NCBI GenBank assembly: GCA_023091735.1
Contig: JALKBU010000146.1
Location: 1 to 64,000 of the forward strand
Source of the DNA: Trichomonas tenax
Lineage: Eukaryota; Parabasalia; Trichomonadida; Trichomonadidae
Reading direction: 5' to 3'
Length of the DNA stretch: 64,000 nucleotides
In this document: piece after piece, positions 49,556 to 60,791 of the stretch
Layout of the letters: each line of letters starts with the position of its first letter
Position numbering within the stretch: the first letter of the stretch is position 1
Position numbers and translations under genes: made by a program
The notes under the pieces: model-generated
The model's input: the letters and a program-made list of their open reading frames with translations, nothing else
The model's database searches: none
What the model was told of the DNA's origin: nothing

Positions 49556-50746
49556 ATGACTTCTTACACGAGCTCCACAAATGTCGCTGATTCAAAAGAG
49601 GTCAGGCAGTTGTTCAACGTCATGGTTGCGCAGCAGCTACTGCAAAAAGCGAAGATTCGATTAAAAGATATTCATCCATTGCCTTCTTCGAAGCCCTATC
49701 AACTTGCAGCGAAGTGGGTGTCGAATTTCTTGTTCGAAAATGACATGAATAGGACTCTTCAAGTATCGAATCATGAATCAAAAGGTGTTATTAAATCGAC
49801 AAACCTACCTCAAAGTATAGCAGGAGAATTGGCATACAGGTCTGATAAAGATATTATCGCGCAATTGGTTAAATCCGTTCGTCCAAATGCAGGAAGGAAT
49901 TCTGCGATGGCTGGAAACAATAGGATTGTTGTTCATGGACCAGCTGGTGCAGCAACAGTCAAAGTTACAAAGAGGGGTGCAGATATTAAAGATTCAAAAT
50001 CGAATCGCAAAAAATTCGCTGAAGAGAAGGAATCAAGAGTGAAAGCACGCGAAATTCCACAAGAAAAAGAAGCTCCACAACCAGAACCTCAGCCACAACA
50101 TTCTCACAGACATCACCATCATCATCACTCTCACAAGGTAGAAACAGCTTCAACTCCTGTCCGCACACCGCTTCAACCGCACAGACACCAACACCATCAT
50201 ACACATCACAAACAACCAACACCAGTTAAAAGTCCGAAAAAAATAATGGATGATGCATCTACAGTCTCAAACTCTCAGTTTGGAGCTGTGAAGAAGCGAG
50301 AGGTTCCTCCGCCATCACCACCAAAGCACGATAAAAAGAAGATGTCATTCACAGATCGCGTTAAGAAGCTCATAACTAGATCAGCGCTCGCTATTGATCT
50401 CTCGTTTGAGTATCATCAACAGATTGAGGAATTAGAGGCTGTGTATGTCCCATTAGAGCAGCACACATCAGATGAAATATCATCGAAGGCACCATCCGTT
50501 CATGAGCAATATGTTCCGGAGCCATCGATTCATGACTCACCTGAGAAAGAGGAGAAATCGAGTTCATCTGCTGCTCCAATTGAAACTTCGTCATCATCAA
50601 GCGATTCAGGCTCTGCTGCACCATCTGGAGCCAAGCAGCCTCTCTCTGCACACTCCAAGAAGGACGGTGCAGGCTCTGATAAATCAAGCAGCGACGAAGA
50701 AGAGGATGAGGAGGAGGAAGAAGAGGAGGAGTCTGAGGAAGCATAA
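49556..50746 (+). CDS. LisH-like protein with His-rich linker and acidic tail
   Basis: A 396-aa protein from ATG at 49556. The N-terminal ~120 residues are helical; QLAAKWVSNFLFENDMNRTL resembles a LisH dimerisation motif as in FOP-type centrosomal proteins, but the match is loose. The middle is low complexity: a Pro/Glu stretch, two His clusters (HRHHHHHHSH, HRHQHHHTHH), then VPLEQH and PSIHDSPE segments. The end is Ser-rich followed by an uninterrupted Asp/Glu run. Basal-body or cytoskeletal scaffolding is possible; metal binding through the His clusters is also possible. TAA overlaps TAAAA. A strong array of TGTCACTTTT precedes it. Confidence 0.6.
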   Translation: MTSYTSSTNVADSKEVRQLFNVMVAQQLLQKAKIRLKDIHPLPSSKPYQLAAKWVSNFLFENDMNRTLQVSNHESKGVIKSTNLPQSIAGELAYRSDKDIIAQLVKSVRPNAGRNSAMAGNNRIVVHGPAGAATVKVTKRGADIKDSKSNRKKFAEEKESRVKAREIPQEKEAPQPEPQPQHSHRHHHHHHSHKVETASTPVRTPLQPHRHQHHHTHHKQPTPVKSPKKIMDDASTVSNSQFGAVKKREVPPPSPPKHDKKKMSFTDRVKKLITRSALAIDLSFEYHQQIEELEAVYVPLEQHTSDEISSKAPSVHEQYVPEPSIHDSPEKEEKSSSSAAPIETSSSSSDSGSAAPSGAKQPLSAHSKKDGAGSDKSSSDEEEDEEEEEEEESEEA

Positions 50747-50996
50747 AATCGTCTTATTCGGTTATTAATTGTTGAAATTTCGTAAATTTTATGTATTATT
50801 AACATCTTATTATTGAAACCACCATTCTTTGACCCATTCATAACCGTATCTATTATACATTTTATCAGATTCATTGTAATTTTTCATCATAGAATTAGAT
50901 TATGTGTTGTAATGGATGAGAATGGAAAACAAAGAAGGCATTGAAATAATAAACATTTATGCATAAAAATAACAAACAAAAATATACAAAAGAAAA
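50747..50996. other. convergent 3' spacer
   Basis: A+T-rich spacer between converging genes; no features. Confidence 0.5.
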
Positions 50997-52190
50997 CTAA
51001 TTAAAACTATCAGCGAGACAGCAGAGAGTCTCGAGATAAGTGGCAATGAAAGAGGCCTTTGAAGACAAGCAGCAGTTCTTTGCGAAGTTAAGGATGTAAT
51101 TAATAACTGATTGTTTCTTTTCGATGTTTGTGATGCAGAAAGCAACAACAAATACAGGGAAAATCTGATCAAAGCCTGCTTCATTGTTCTGCAAAAGCTG
51201 TGGAATGACGCTAGCTGCATCCCAAAGAATGTTGATCATATTTCTTGGATTAATTTCAAAGTTTATGTCTTCCATGATTTGGACAACCTTATAAAACTGC
51301 CAGTTCTCATTGAGATCCTTAACTAATGTGTTATCTGTCTCATCAATAATAAATTCATGGAGCTTTCGGGTCATTATGTTCTCCAGCGTGATCTCCTTTG
51401 AGCCGCTGAATGGATAATCGGTCTGTTGCCAAGCTGTTGAAATAATTTCATCTAACAAGGTGATATACTCTTCTGATGACTTTGCGTGCATCTTAGAATA
51501 TTCGATGATATTCGAGAAATCCAATTGGCTGATATCATTTGAACTGTAAAACTTTGAAACAATAAAATAATTCGATGAATTGTCTTTCTCTATTTTGTCT
51601 TTATACTCTGATATCTTGAGGTCTATTGCGTGGAACTTCATCTTGTCTGACTTAGCTTTAGTCACTGGGAACAATTCAGCAAAATTGAATTTGACAATAG
51701 AGTCTGAGTACTCGGGAAGCGAATGCAATATATCTGAAATGATTGTGAACTTGTTCATTGTCTGTTCTATCTCTTCTAATTTTTTCCTTGCTGTTGACAA
51801 TCTTAATGTGTGAACTTCTTTTATCAAAAACTTATAGATATGAGTATCAAAGCACTCGACCAATGAAATGTTTGAATTGATTTCATAAAATGTTGAAGCA
51901 CAAAGGTCAATTATCTTCGAAGTTAATTCTGCATTATATTGAATAAGTTGATCCATGCATTCTCCAATCAACTTGTCAATCTTGACACGGTAACTCTTCT
52001 CGCTGGACATGACTTTTTTCTTCTTCAGCGGCTTCAAGTTATTTTTGATTTTGGATAATGTTATTAAGTTGAACTGGTCCGACAGACAGTTGTTGTACGT
52101 GACATAAGAAGTTTCTCGGCACTCCCCGTCGTGGGCCCTCTTGAGATTGACGAGCTCCTTATATGCAGGCAAATGGTTAAAAACGCTCAT
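50997..52190 (-). CDS. VPS9-domain protein, putative Rab5-type GEF
   Basis: A 397-aa protein from ATG at 52190. The N-terminal half is helical with a Lys-rich patch (NNLKPLKKKKVMSSEKSYRV). The C-terminal ~150 residues resemble a VPS9 domain: helices with NPRNMINILWDAASVIPQLL, then GFDQIFPVFVVAFCITNI (the family's D-D-x-L-P-V-x-x-x-V helix) and SKASFIATYLETLCCLA (the Y-x-x-T-x-L helix). VPS9 proteins load GTP onto Rab5-group GTPases on early endosomes. The conserved Asp is present. The family's second acidic residue and Tyr are changed, so activity is inferred only. Confidence 0.65.
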   Translation of the reverse strand: MSVFNHLPAYKELVNLKRAHDGECRETSYVTYNNCLSDQFNLITLSKIKNNLKPLKKKKVMSSEKSYRVKIDKLIGECMDQLIQYNAELTSKIIDLCASTFYEINSNISLVECFDTHIYKFLIKEVHTLRLSTARKKLEEIEQTMNKFTIISDILHSLPEYSDSIVKFNFAELFPVTKAKSDKMKFHAIDLKISEYKDKIEKDNSSNYFIVSKFYSSNDISQLDFSNIIEYSKMHAKSSEEYITLLDEIISTAWQQTDYPFSGSKEITLENIMTRKLHEFIIDETDNTLVKDLNENWQFYKVVQIMEDINFEINPRNMINILWDAASVIPQLLQNNEAGFDQIFPVFVVAFCITNIEKKQSVINYILNFAKNCCLSSKASFIATYLETLCCLADSFN

Positions 52191-53045
52191 AAAAAAACAT
52201 AAATCGACTTTTCAATGATTTTCAATACTTTTTAATATCATACTTCTTATTTCATTAGCGAAGCATTTTGGCGAATTTTTATTTTTTAATTTTAAACGTG
52301 CTCAGGAAAATTTTTTTGTAAAATCATGCACATTATATAAATGCAGAGTGATGACCTTTTTTGCTCTGAAAATTGTGAAAAGCTTTTCTGAGTGATTTTG
52401 TTCGCATCAAATTTCGAAAAATTTAAGCGATAATGTGGTTCTAGAGATAAACAGCATAGGATTCATCTATAGTTAAGGCTAGTGGAAATATAAAAGAGCT
52501 AAAATATCATTCAAAATTATCAAAATTAAAATTGGCCTGAGAACTTATCTCAAAACTTCGTTTTTCTTTATTTTTCATATAGCCTTGTTTAACTCAATCA
52601 AACCGGGAAGATTTGAACATGAACGAATAAACCATCACTAAATCTCTTTGTTTGATGTCTGTTTTCCAAAGCGTTTATGCTTAGATATCACTGTTGAACA
52701 TAAATATCGAATTTATCCCGATATATGCCATGGTTCGATCCTTGCTGATGCAATAAAACTTTAAAAGATCACGGGATGGCGTTACTCATATAGCCACAGA
52801 TTTGTCTAATTGATTTGCAGCAAGATTTCCTGGGTTCATTATAGATATTGGATTCGAGGATATAATAAACTGTTTCTAAATGAAACCAAGTTAGATTTAC
52901 ATACACCACCTCTAAGCAAGAAGCTTCCCCATACACATCCAGGCTGATTTTTAGATTCATAAAAATAATTGATATAATTACAAAAAATAATCTATAACAG
53001 TGGGTTTAATAATAAACAGAGAAAAATTATAAATAATAAGATAAG
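52191..53045. other. intergenic region
   Basis: A+T-rich, about 0.85 kb, between two minus-strand genes. No supportable gene; a 63-codon frame at 52769-52960 has no features. Confidence 0.5.
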
Positions 53046-54131
53046 TTAACAAAGTGAATAAGTGAGTTTTGGCAATGTGAAATTAGTTGATGGCTGTTTG
53101 ATAGGCATTGAGTTATATTTGCAATCGCCAACAAAAATTGCCGGGGGTTTGGCCGATCTAGGTGAAGCAAGCGGTTGAGATCTCGATGTCAAGATATCTT
53201 TTTGTACAGCACGCTTAAACTCAGTGCTCATGTTTGTATTGCTTGCATTGACGCTCGCTTTCTGCAGTCTTTTTGTGAAAAGATCAATAAGTTTCTTATC
53301 TTCGTGATCAAGATCTGCAATTTTATGCCTGTTTGCAATTTGGAGATTTTTGAGCTCATCTGTCTGTGTGTTGATGAGAATGTTAAGACCATCTTTGAAA
53401 TCATGCATCATTTGATGTTCATTTCTATCTTGTTCATATGCTAAACGAGCATCAATCTGTGCCTGAACATCCTTCATTTCATCAAATCTCTTGCAGTCTT
53501 TGAGTTTTTCTTGCTCCATGTATAGGATTCGCAAATCGTTGCTTGCTCTGTTATAACTGCGTCTTTTGATATCTCCCTTCCATTGTGAGATGTATTCGTT
53601 AATTTGGTTGCTGTGCTTTTGCTGTAATTGAAGTATATGGTCTTTCATTTGCAGTGTTTTCTTCTTTCTGTTCGCCAAGAGTTTTTTGTGCTCCTCCATC
53701 ATATCCTTTTGTATTCTGGCCGTTTCTTCGTTGTATTTATTGACAATGCCATCTTCAATCTTTTGTTTGATATATTGTTGATATTGTTGAGAAAGTCGGT
53801 CAATTTCTTGTGTGGCTGCCTGATATTTCTTTATTTGGTCAGTTTCCATGTAATCATTGCAATCACGCTTCAAATCGCTAATTTTCGAAGGAATTCTTTC
53901 AGGAAATGGTATTTTATTTGGATTAGAACGCGCTGATCTCCTCGAAGACACTATTTCGGGAGGCTCCACATCGATGAATTTCGTTTCTGAAGAAGATCTA
54001 ATATTGTTCACCGATCTCTTCTTGACAACTTTCTTCGGTATTAACACAATATCATCACCTGTCTTCCGGCTGCTCTCCAGGAGTTCGGAGAAGCGGCTGT
54101 TGAATTGGAGACTCTCGGAACACAAAGTCAT
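53046..54131 (-). CDS. coiled-coil protein
   Basis: A 361-aa protein from ATG at 54131. After a Ser/Arg-rich start (KKVVKKRSVNNIRSSSETKF), residues ~90-290 form long heptad-type helices rich in Gln, Lys, Glu and Leu (EIDRLSQQYQQYIKQKIEDG, MKDHILQLQQKHSNQINEY). The C-terminus is basic, Ser/Pro-rich and disordered. Such proteins are common in the trichomonad mastigont cytoskeleton; specific localisation is unknown. No enzyme motif. Confidence 0.7.
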   Translation of the reverse strand: MTLCSESLQFNSRFSELLESSRKTGDDIVLIPKKVVKKRSVNNIRSSSETKFIDVEPPEIVSSRRSARSNPNKIPFPERIPSKISDLKRDCNDYMETDQIKKYQAATQEIDRLSQQYQQYIKQKIEDGIVNKYNEETARIQKDMMEEHKKLLANRKKKTLQMKDHILQLQQKHSNQINEYISQWKGDIKRRSYNRASNDLRILYMEQEKLKDCKRFDEMKDVQAQIDARLAYEQDRNEHQMMHDFKDGLNILINTQTDELKNLQIANRHKIADLDHEDKKLIDLFTKRLQKASVNASNTNMSTEFKRAVQKDILTSRSQPLASPRSAKPPAIFVGDCKYNSMPIKQPSTNFTLPKLTYSLC

Positions 54132-55169
54132 TCAAAATTTTGAACTTTTTGCTGCTTCAAACAGAAATGAAATACGCTGTTCAAAGCAAAAACAGCAAAA
54201 TTAGAGAATTTATGTAAAGGAGAATTAAGGTTAATTATTTTCAGAATTCTTTCTCATTTTTTGGAATTTTTGCTACTTTTGATTTCAAGAGCCAAAACTC
54301 ATACAGATGCTTAAATACCTTCATTCAGAAGCCATTGGATAAGTTTCCAAACATTAATTCGATGAAATCTCTAACAAGCAAATATTTCATTCGAGTTCAA
54401 GCAGATTATTTCACGACATTTCTGATTCTATCACTTCAATTTACTTTCTCATCCCTACCACAGTCTCTCTCAGTATAATTTCAAAATTTGCACATATCAT
54501 TATCTATAGTATGATGCTTATTCAATCACTCTCTTTACGTAAATCTTTACATTGACTCGTTTAAATGAGTTTATGCGCTTTTTAAACAAAATATCGAAAA
54601 TGATTATAAAAAAACAAACGTATTTATCTATAAATAATGAGTAAAATCGACAATAAAGCGTAAGGCAAATATAAACACAAAACTTAGCTACGTAAAACTT
54701 TGATGTATACAGAAATAAAGCGCATATCTTTTTATCCGATTGTTGCTTTCGAGTAATTTGTTAATGCATATCATCTACTACATATTTCGATTGAGTTTTG
54801 AGAGTTTCAGAAGCTAACTTTGATTTTTATTTTTCTTCAAAAGAAGCGATGAAGAAAATGTTTTATTAAAAATATCAAATTTTATCTGAAATTATCGAAA
54901 ATATAATAATCAACACAATTCTAAATCCTTAAATCAACACTATTTTTGGAATAGATTCAAATTTTCTATACAAAACTTTCTCATTTCATTTTCTTGCTAA
55001 AAATTTGATTGATATCTATATTAAATAGTCATCATTTTAATTTTCAGAATGATAGAATGTATTATACACAAAGAAAAGAAGCGTAATAGATGATTGCTAT
55101 TTAATTTGTCGATAAAAAATTCAAAAAGATCGCGAATTAAAATAGTATAAAACAGATAATTTAATGAAA
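54132..55169. other. intergenic region
   Basis: About 1 kb of A+T-rich DNA with no recognised feature. Confidence 0.5.
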
Positions 55170-57682
55170 TTACATGATAGTACCTTCTTCGCCCTCAGAG
55201 ATTCTCACAATCTCCATGAACACCTTCTCGAGAGAAGATGAAGAGCAAGTGTAATAAAGGAAGCCATTCTTGCCATGCTCCATCTTCTTGAACAAAGTTC
55301 CTAAGTTAATAGAGCTAGCCAAGACGTTGTAGATTCTTGCAATTGGGCGCTTGATAGAAATCTGTGCTTGTAGGATGCTTTCAGTGAAGAACTTGTCGAC
55401 CTTCTTTGCAGTCTCTTCGGATTCATCCTTGAGCTGCATATCGATCTTGAAGTCTGTGCCGAACTTGGACTGGAGGTACTGTGGAGAGCCAACTGTGCAA
55501 ACGTTACCCTTGATCATGATAGAGATGTTATCGCAAAGTGCTTCAGCCTCAGAAAGCAAGTGTGTGCAAAGCATGAATGTCTACTGACCTTTGTAGTAGA
55601 GAACCATTTCGTGGACTTGTCTTCTGGAGACTGGATCCAATGTAGCTGTTGGCTCATCGAGAAGGATGATCTTAGCACTGCCGAAGAAGGAAAGAGCGAT
55701 GACAAGCTTTCTCTGGTCACCTTCAGACAATTCTCTGATTGGGATGTTCTTGAATTCATCCGAGTCAAGAAGCTGGAGAAGTCTCTGAGAGTTGCGCTTT
55801 TCGTGCTCTGGGCTCATTCTGTGAAGGAGCGAGTAGAAGTGCACAGGGATTGTCATATCCATGCAAAATTGTGTGTTGAACTGTGGGCAGACAGCAAGAA
55901 GAGATGGGTCGTTCTCGACCATGATGTCCTTGGCGTTGATTTCGATTGTACCATCGGATGGTGGAAGAAGAGATGTGATCATGTTGATGAGTGTTGTCTT
56001 ACCAGCACCGTTAGCGCCGAGGAAACTGAACAAAGATCCCTTCTTGACACCGAGAGAAACGCAGTTAACAGCAGAAATTGGTTTGCCTTCTGTGTTGAAG
56101 AAAAGTCTTGAAACGTTGTGAATTCTAACAGCGTAGTCATCACCCTTTGATTCTTCGACTTCCTTTTCCATGTCGTGGGCTTCCTGTGTGACTGGATGCT
56201 TCTTCTTCTGTTCCTCGAAGAACTCGTGGTAGTCACCGAAGTTGGAGTTAGCAGACTTTTTCTGGATGTACAATCTCCATCTTTCGATGAGTGTGACGAT
56301 GATAACGTAGAAAGCGATATCAACGAATGCGTAGACTGAGTATGGTTGTGCAGAAGATTCGCTCTTGAAGTAGAACTTGAGGCCCTCTGTGTTGTAGTTG
56401 TATGCGATGAAGACCTGCTGCATGTAGCCTTCAAGAAGAAGAGGTGGGAATAAGCCGTAGATCCAGCCACACCAGTCTGTCTTCTGGATGGAGCCAAGTG
56501 GATCGTTGAAATCGAGTGTAACCAATGTAACGATGATTGTGATGATAAGAAGAATGATGTTGACGATGAAAGCGTTTCTGGATGCAGAATCTGCATTGGT
56601 GACAATGAAGGAGATTGCGTAGATGTAAAGAATCATTGCCGGACCACAGATGAACATATGTAGTAAGATGGACCAAGGTTCTTTCTGAAGACTGGGATCT
56701 GGCAGACAACGAAGAGAACCCAAACAAGTGTGACTTCGATGATCCAGATGGCGAAATCGAAGACGAATGTGACAACCCAATATGGAAGGATTTTGAGGTT
56801 GCATGAAACCATGTAAGAACGGATTGGGCCCCGGATATCTGTGATTGGGACAACAATAACTGTTGTGATGATACTTGTTAAACCAGCAGCAATCAAAAGA
56901 GGAGAGACGACAGCGAAGTTGATATCTCTACCCTGTCCTGCAAGGAGGGAGTAGATGATGTTGAAGTTGTAAGGCTTGTCGAGCTTGTACTGCTTGTATG
57001 TGGCCTCGATTGTTGGTCTGAACTGCTCAATCATTGGAGCATACTGTGGGAGAGCAGCTTCGACTTCTGTGAAGTTAACAACTGTTGTGAGCATAGCGTA
57101 CTCGATGCGGTAGACATTGCAATATGAGATGAGGGAGTTGTTGGAGAAAAGAAGCGTGTTAACGTTCATAGAAACAGTATCGTTCCAAAGCATTGTTAAG
57201 TTGTTGCCGCCCTGTGGGTTGAACTCATCAGGAAGGACAATACCCATTGGAACATATGTAAGATTCACCCTGCAATCATACAAGAACTGATTGCAGTCAT
57301 CAATGTTAGAAAACAAGTGCATCTTTGCATCATAACCCACATCTTGTCTGAAAAGGTCTTGAATGATCTTGATGTACTTCAGCTGGAATGTCTTGTTCAC
57401 GAAATTAGTGGAAAGACCGCTTGCAACAACAGCTAAATCAAATGGTTGAACGGTATATGGAGTAATGTGATCAGAGATTAATGAATCCGTAAGTACTTTG
57501 ACGATGATTGCCAAGCATGAAACTACAAAAGTAACGATAATATTGGTAATCACAGATCCGATTGAGCGCTTGATACCGATCCAGCGCCTGCAAAACATAG
57601 CCTTGAACTGAGCACTGGCTGGGTGGTTCTTAAGGTCGTTCTCCTTCTCCAGATTTTCATCCATTTCGGGGTTGGCCGTCAT
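55170..57682 (-). pseudogene. ABCA-family half-transporter, interrupted by frameshift and stop
   Basis: Three consecutive minus-strand pieces align as one ABCA-type protein of about 830 residues. Piece 1 starts at ATG 57682 (MTANPEMDENL) with the first membrane helix, extracellular loop and start of the permease. Near 56660-56680 the frame shifts by one base: piece 1 goes off at PSYYICSS, while the correct continuation LLHMFICGPAMILY is in the next frame. The nucleotide-binding domain follows with Walker A GANGAGKT, signature LSEGD and Walker B ILLDEP. In-frame TAG at 55583-55581 then replaces what was probably CAG, directly before the H-loop region TFMLCTHLLSEAE, which remains open to 55170. 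All pieces are otherwise well preserved. ABCA proteins move lipids; this one could not be made whole. Confidence 0.75.
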
Positions 57683-58259
57683 GATTTCAGTTGTCCTCCT
57701 CTAAATGCGAGAAGAGCGCGGAGAAATGCTGGAATTGCGTGGCAAAACCTGAGGCGAGATGTTCCTATCATTGCCTCCTGCACATTGTCATTACCGAGCA
57801 TGAAAAAAAATTCTAAAAAGATGACCATTTTATTTCTCAATTGATCGCATCGTCCACTCAATTTTTGAATCATAAAATTTTATAATCAATCACTCCTATA
57901 ATTCTGTTCTACACAGTCTTTAGCATAGAATTCCAAACCGATCGCTATTATTTCCAACTTTTTATTTGTTTTACATAAATTTGAAAATTTTGACTATTAT
58001 GATGAGTACATCGATATATAATAAAAAGAAAAATTTCAAAATTTTATACAACACGAAACTCCGTAGAGAGAATGGCAACATCAAAAGAAGTTGTTTTAGA
58101 ACCATGTCATACAAAATGATCGCGATTCAAAAATGAGGGGCCATGAGATCATGCCTCTCAAATTTACCAAACTCTTATCAAAAATTCAAGATGGGTTTCA
58201 ATTTAATCGGTGAATTGAGGAGTGGAGTGAATTAGCGGACAAATTTCATTTTAAGATAA
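57683..58259. promoter_or_regulatory. divergent promoter region between ABCA genes
   Basis: 577 nt separate two head-to-head starts. TTTCATTTTAAGATAAATG just before 58260 holds an initiator-like TCATTTT. The minus-side leader is GC-richer and carries a short open frame (57873-57679) with no clear meaning. Confidence 0.4.
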
Positions 58260-60791
58260 ATGAGTACAGAGAAAGCGAACGCCGCTTCAAGCACCCCTGG
58301 AGGTCTGTGGACAGATCGCCACCCCTCCTTCTTTAGAACACTTAATTCCTTGTTCAGGAGGTCCTTCTTATGTAAGCTCCGTGATGCAGGCACAATTGTT
58401 TCTGAGGTCATTGCCACAGTAATTATCTGCATTCTTATTGTTTTCTGGAATGTTGCTGATAACCCAATGGACCCAGTTAAAAAAACAGAAGTTTTGACTT
58501 CTGATGGCTTATTCGAACACCCAGTCGTTCAGTACATGAAGTTAGTTGAGCTCGGCCGTGGCGGTAACTTCGTCGCGGGACCGAAGAATTCCCAGTTGTT
58601 ACATCTAATGATCGCGAGAACTTGGGGAAAACAACTTATTCCTGTTCTCGATCTCGACAAGTATGCTGCTACTCGTGATATCGCCCAATCTGCAAAAAGA
58701 TGGGTCAACATTTCGGAAGAATTCACTTATGTCAATAATTACGAAGACGTCAAGGACAACTTTGACCATCACGATTCGTTCTCTAACGGTATCTGGTGGG
58801 ACAACGCCAATGACTCGGCCGAATCTACATGGTACTCTAATCTTACAGCTCACGTCTTCGAAAACCAGAACTTGGTCATGATTTTCAACAGAAACGTCGA
58901 TGCTCTCGCTGCCTTCGCATTCACAGCAGCTGGACAGGTTGTAAATGGAATCAACACACAGATCAATCAACAAATCGCTCAAGTTATTGGCGCAAATCCA
59001 GTCTTAACCGACGAAATGAAGGCTGCATTAATTCAGCAACTCTCCTTACAGCCATCTGGCGGACAAAGCTTCACCGTTCCAAACATTTTCGCTGCTAAGA
59101 TGATGAGACCAAAGGTTTCCAACGAAATGCCAATCAACATGGCCGTTGCCTTCTTCTCTGCAATTCCAATGGTTTTGGCCTCAATGCCAGACCTCTCCAT
59201 GGTCCTCAACGACAAGGAATCGCACATGCTCACATTCATCTTCTTGATGGGCGCCAGCGAGCCAGCTTACTGGATCGTCAACATCGTTTCCACCTTCGTC
59301 ATGTGCTTCATTCCATACTTAGTCATGGACATTTTGTTCTCGGCCTGGTTGTGTATGAAAGGAACTAACTTCATTATGCTTTTGATCCTTTCCATTCTTT
59401 TCATCCTCTCCTACACACAGTTCCAGAACTTCTTCTCCACATTCTTCACAAAGGCAGGAACAGGCAGAGTTTTAACTGTTATTTTCTTAATCTTGATCCT
59501 CTTCTTCGGTTACTTGGATGAAGTTTACACACTCGATGCTCCAGACGGCGTCAAGCACGTCTTCTCCTTAATCCCATTCGTTTCCTACGAGTTGGTTATC
59601 TCCGTCTTATACGAAGAAGTCCGTGTCAACAGACCAGCTTTAGGATGGAGCGATGTCTCTAGAAACGACTTGAGGTATCCAATTTGGTATGCTTTCATGT
59701 GGCTTGCTTTGGATATCGTCATTTGGGGTCTCTTGTTCCTTTTGTTCAACGCTACAAACGACAGAGGCTTCGGTGCTCCACTCATCCGCTGGCGTGACTT
59801 GTTCAGGTGCAAGCTTCAGGTTGCTCCAGAGATCGAGCTCGAGAACATCAGAGATGAAGATTCCATTTTGAAGGTCGAGCACTTAGTCAAGCGCTACACA
59901 TCAAAGGGCGTCAACGCTGTCGATGACATCTCCTTCGACATCAAGAAGGGCGAAATCATCGTCATGATCGGTCCAAACGGTGCTGGTAAGTCCTCCATCT
60001 TGAACGTCGTTTCGGGTGCTATTCCATCCACACACGGTACACTCGCACTTGGTGACAAGGAGCCATCACAGCAATTCACAGGTATCCAGAACTGCCTTGG
60101 TATTGTCTTCCAGGATAACGTCATCTTCAAGCTCTTGTCCATCCGTGAACACTTAGAGATCTTTGGCAGAATCCGTGGTATCGATGAGGAGACGCTTCAG
60201 GAATCCATCGACTTCTTTGCCGATAACCTTCAGCTTAAGGAAATGCTTCCAAACAGAGCTGGTGATCTTTCCGGTGGTCAGAAGAGAAAGCTTTGCATTG
60301 CCATGGCTCTCTTAGGCAACCCACCAATCATCATGATGGATGAACCAACAGCAGGTGTCGATGTCCAGGCCAGACAGTTGATTTGGAAGTCAATCTCTAA
60401 CCTCAAGAACTCCACATGCATCATCACAACACACGCTCTTGAAGAAGCCGAAGCTGTTTCTTCCAGAATGTTCGTCGTTTCAAGAGGTAAGTTGCCATTC
60501 AGCGGTACATCTACAGAGCTCAGATCCAGGTTCAAATGCGGTTACGTCCTCAAGGTCGATTCCGAGCCAGAAGTCATGCCAGACATCCTCAAGGCCGTCC
60601 AGAAGTACGTCCCAGAGGCTCAGATGCTTGAAGAGAGAGATGACTCCATCACAATGCCAGTTTCTGGTGAGATTCCAGATCTTCTTTCGTTCCTTGATGA
60701 AAACAAGGAGAAGCTCGGTCTCGAGGGCTACTCATTCTCTGTCGAGCAGCTTGAAGACGTCCTCGTCAGAATCATTGAGACAAACCAGTAA
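58260..60791 (+). CDS. ABCA-family half-transporter
   Basis: An 843-aa protein from ATG at 58260. One membrane helix near residues 45-65 (IVSEVIATVIICILIVFW) is followed by a large extracellular loop and a cluster of helices at ~280-500. The ATP-binding domain has Walker A GPNGAGKS (571-578), Q-loop IVFQDN, signature LSGGQ (670-674), Walker B IIMMDEP and H-loop His725 (ITTHALEEAE). All catalytic residues are present. A C-terminal regulatory tail of ~100 residues matches the ABCA pattern (FSVEQLEDVLVRII). As a half-size ABCA it must dimerise; substrates are probably lipids. It lies head-to-head with a damaged relative of different sequence, so they are old duplicates or were once a pair. Confidence 0.9.
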   Translation: MSTEKANAASSTPGGLWTDRHPSFFRTLNSLFRRSFLCKLRDAGTIVSEVIATVIICILIVFWNVADNPMDPVKKTEVLTSDGLFEHPVVQYMKLVELGRGGNFVAGPKNSQLLHLMIARTWGKQLIPVLDLDKYAATRDIAQSAKRWVNISEEFTYVNNYEDVKDNFDHHDSFSNGIWWDNANDSAESTWYSNLTAHVFENQNLVMIFNRNVDALAAFAFTAAGQVVNGINTQINQQIAQVIGANPVLTDEMKAALIQQLSLQPSGGQSFTVPNIFAAKMMRPKVSNEMPINMAVAFFSAIPMVLASMPDLSMVLNDKESHMLTFIFLMGASEPAYWIVNIVSTFVMCFIPYLVMDILFSAWLCMKGTNFIMLLILSILFILSYTQFQNFFSTFFTKAGTGRVLTVIFLILILFFGYLDEVYTLDAPDGVKHVFSLIPFVSYELVISVLYEEVRVNRPALGWSDVSRNDLRYPIWYAFMWLALDIVIWGLLFLLFNATNDRGFGAPLIRWRDLFRCKLQVAPEIELENIRDEDSILKVEHLVKRYTSKGVNAVDDISFDIKKGEIIVMIGPNGAGKSSILNVVSGAIPSTHGTLALGDKEPSQQFTGIQNCLGIVFQDNVIFKLLSIREHLEIFGRIRGIDEETLQESIDFFADNLQLKEMLPNRAGDLSGGQKRKLCIAMALLGNPPIIMMDEPTAGVDVQARQLIWKSISNLKNSTCIITTHALEEAEAVSSRMFVVSRGKLPFSGTSTELRSRFKCGYVLKVDSEPEVMPDILKAVQKYVPEAQMLEERDDSITMPVSGEIPDLLSFLDENKEKLGLEGYSFSVEQLEDVLVRIIETNQ

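Noticed and set aside
55581..55583. TAG as a reassigned sense codon
   Set aside because: In-frame TAG occurs here and at 4951, but the HECT gene (24659) and the 138-aa gene (36367-36369) end in TAG, so TAG acts as a stop.
56630..56700. Intron explaining the ABCA frame break
   Set aside because: No GT...CTAAC...CAG arrangement is found around the break; a one-base change is simpler.
57679..57873. 64-codon frame upstream of the broken ABCA gene
   Set aside because: It overlaps the leader and start of the ABCA gene in another frame and has no family signature.
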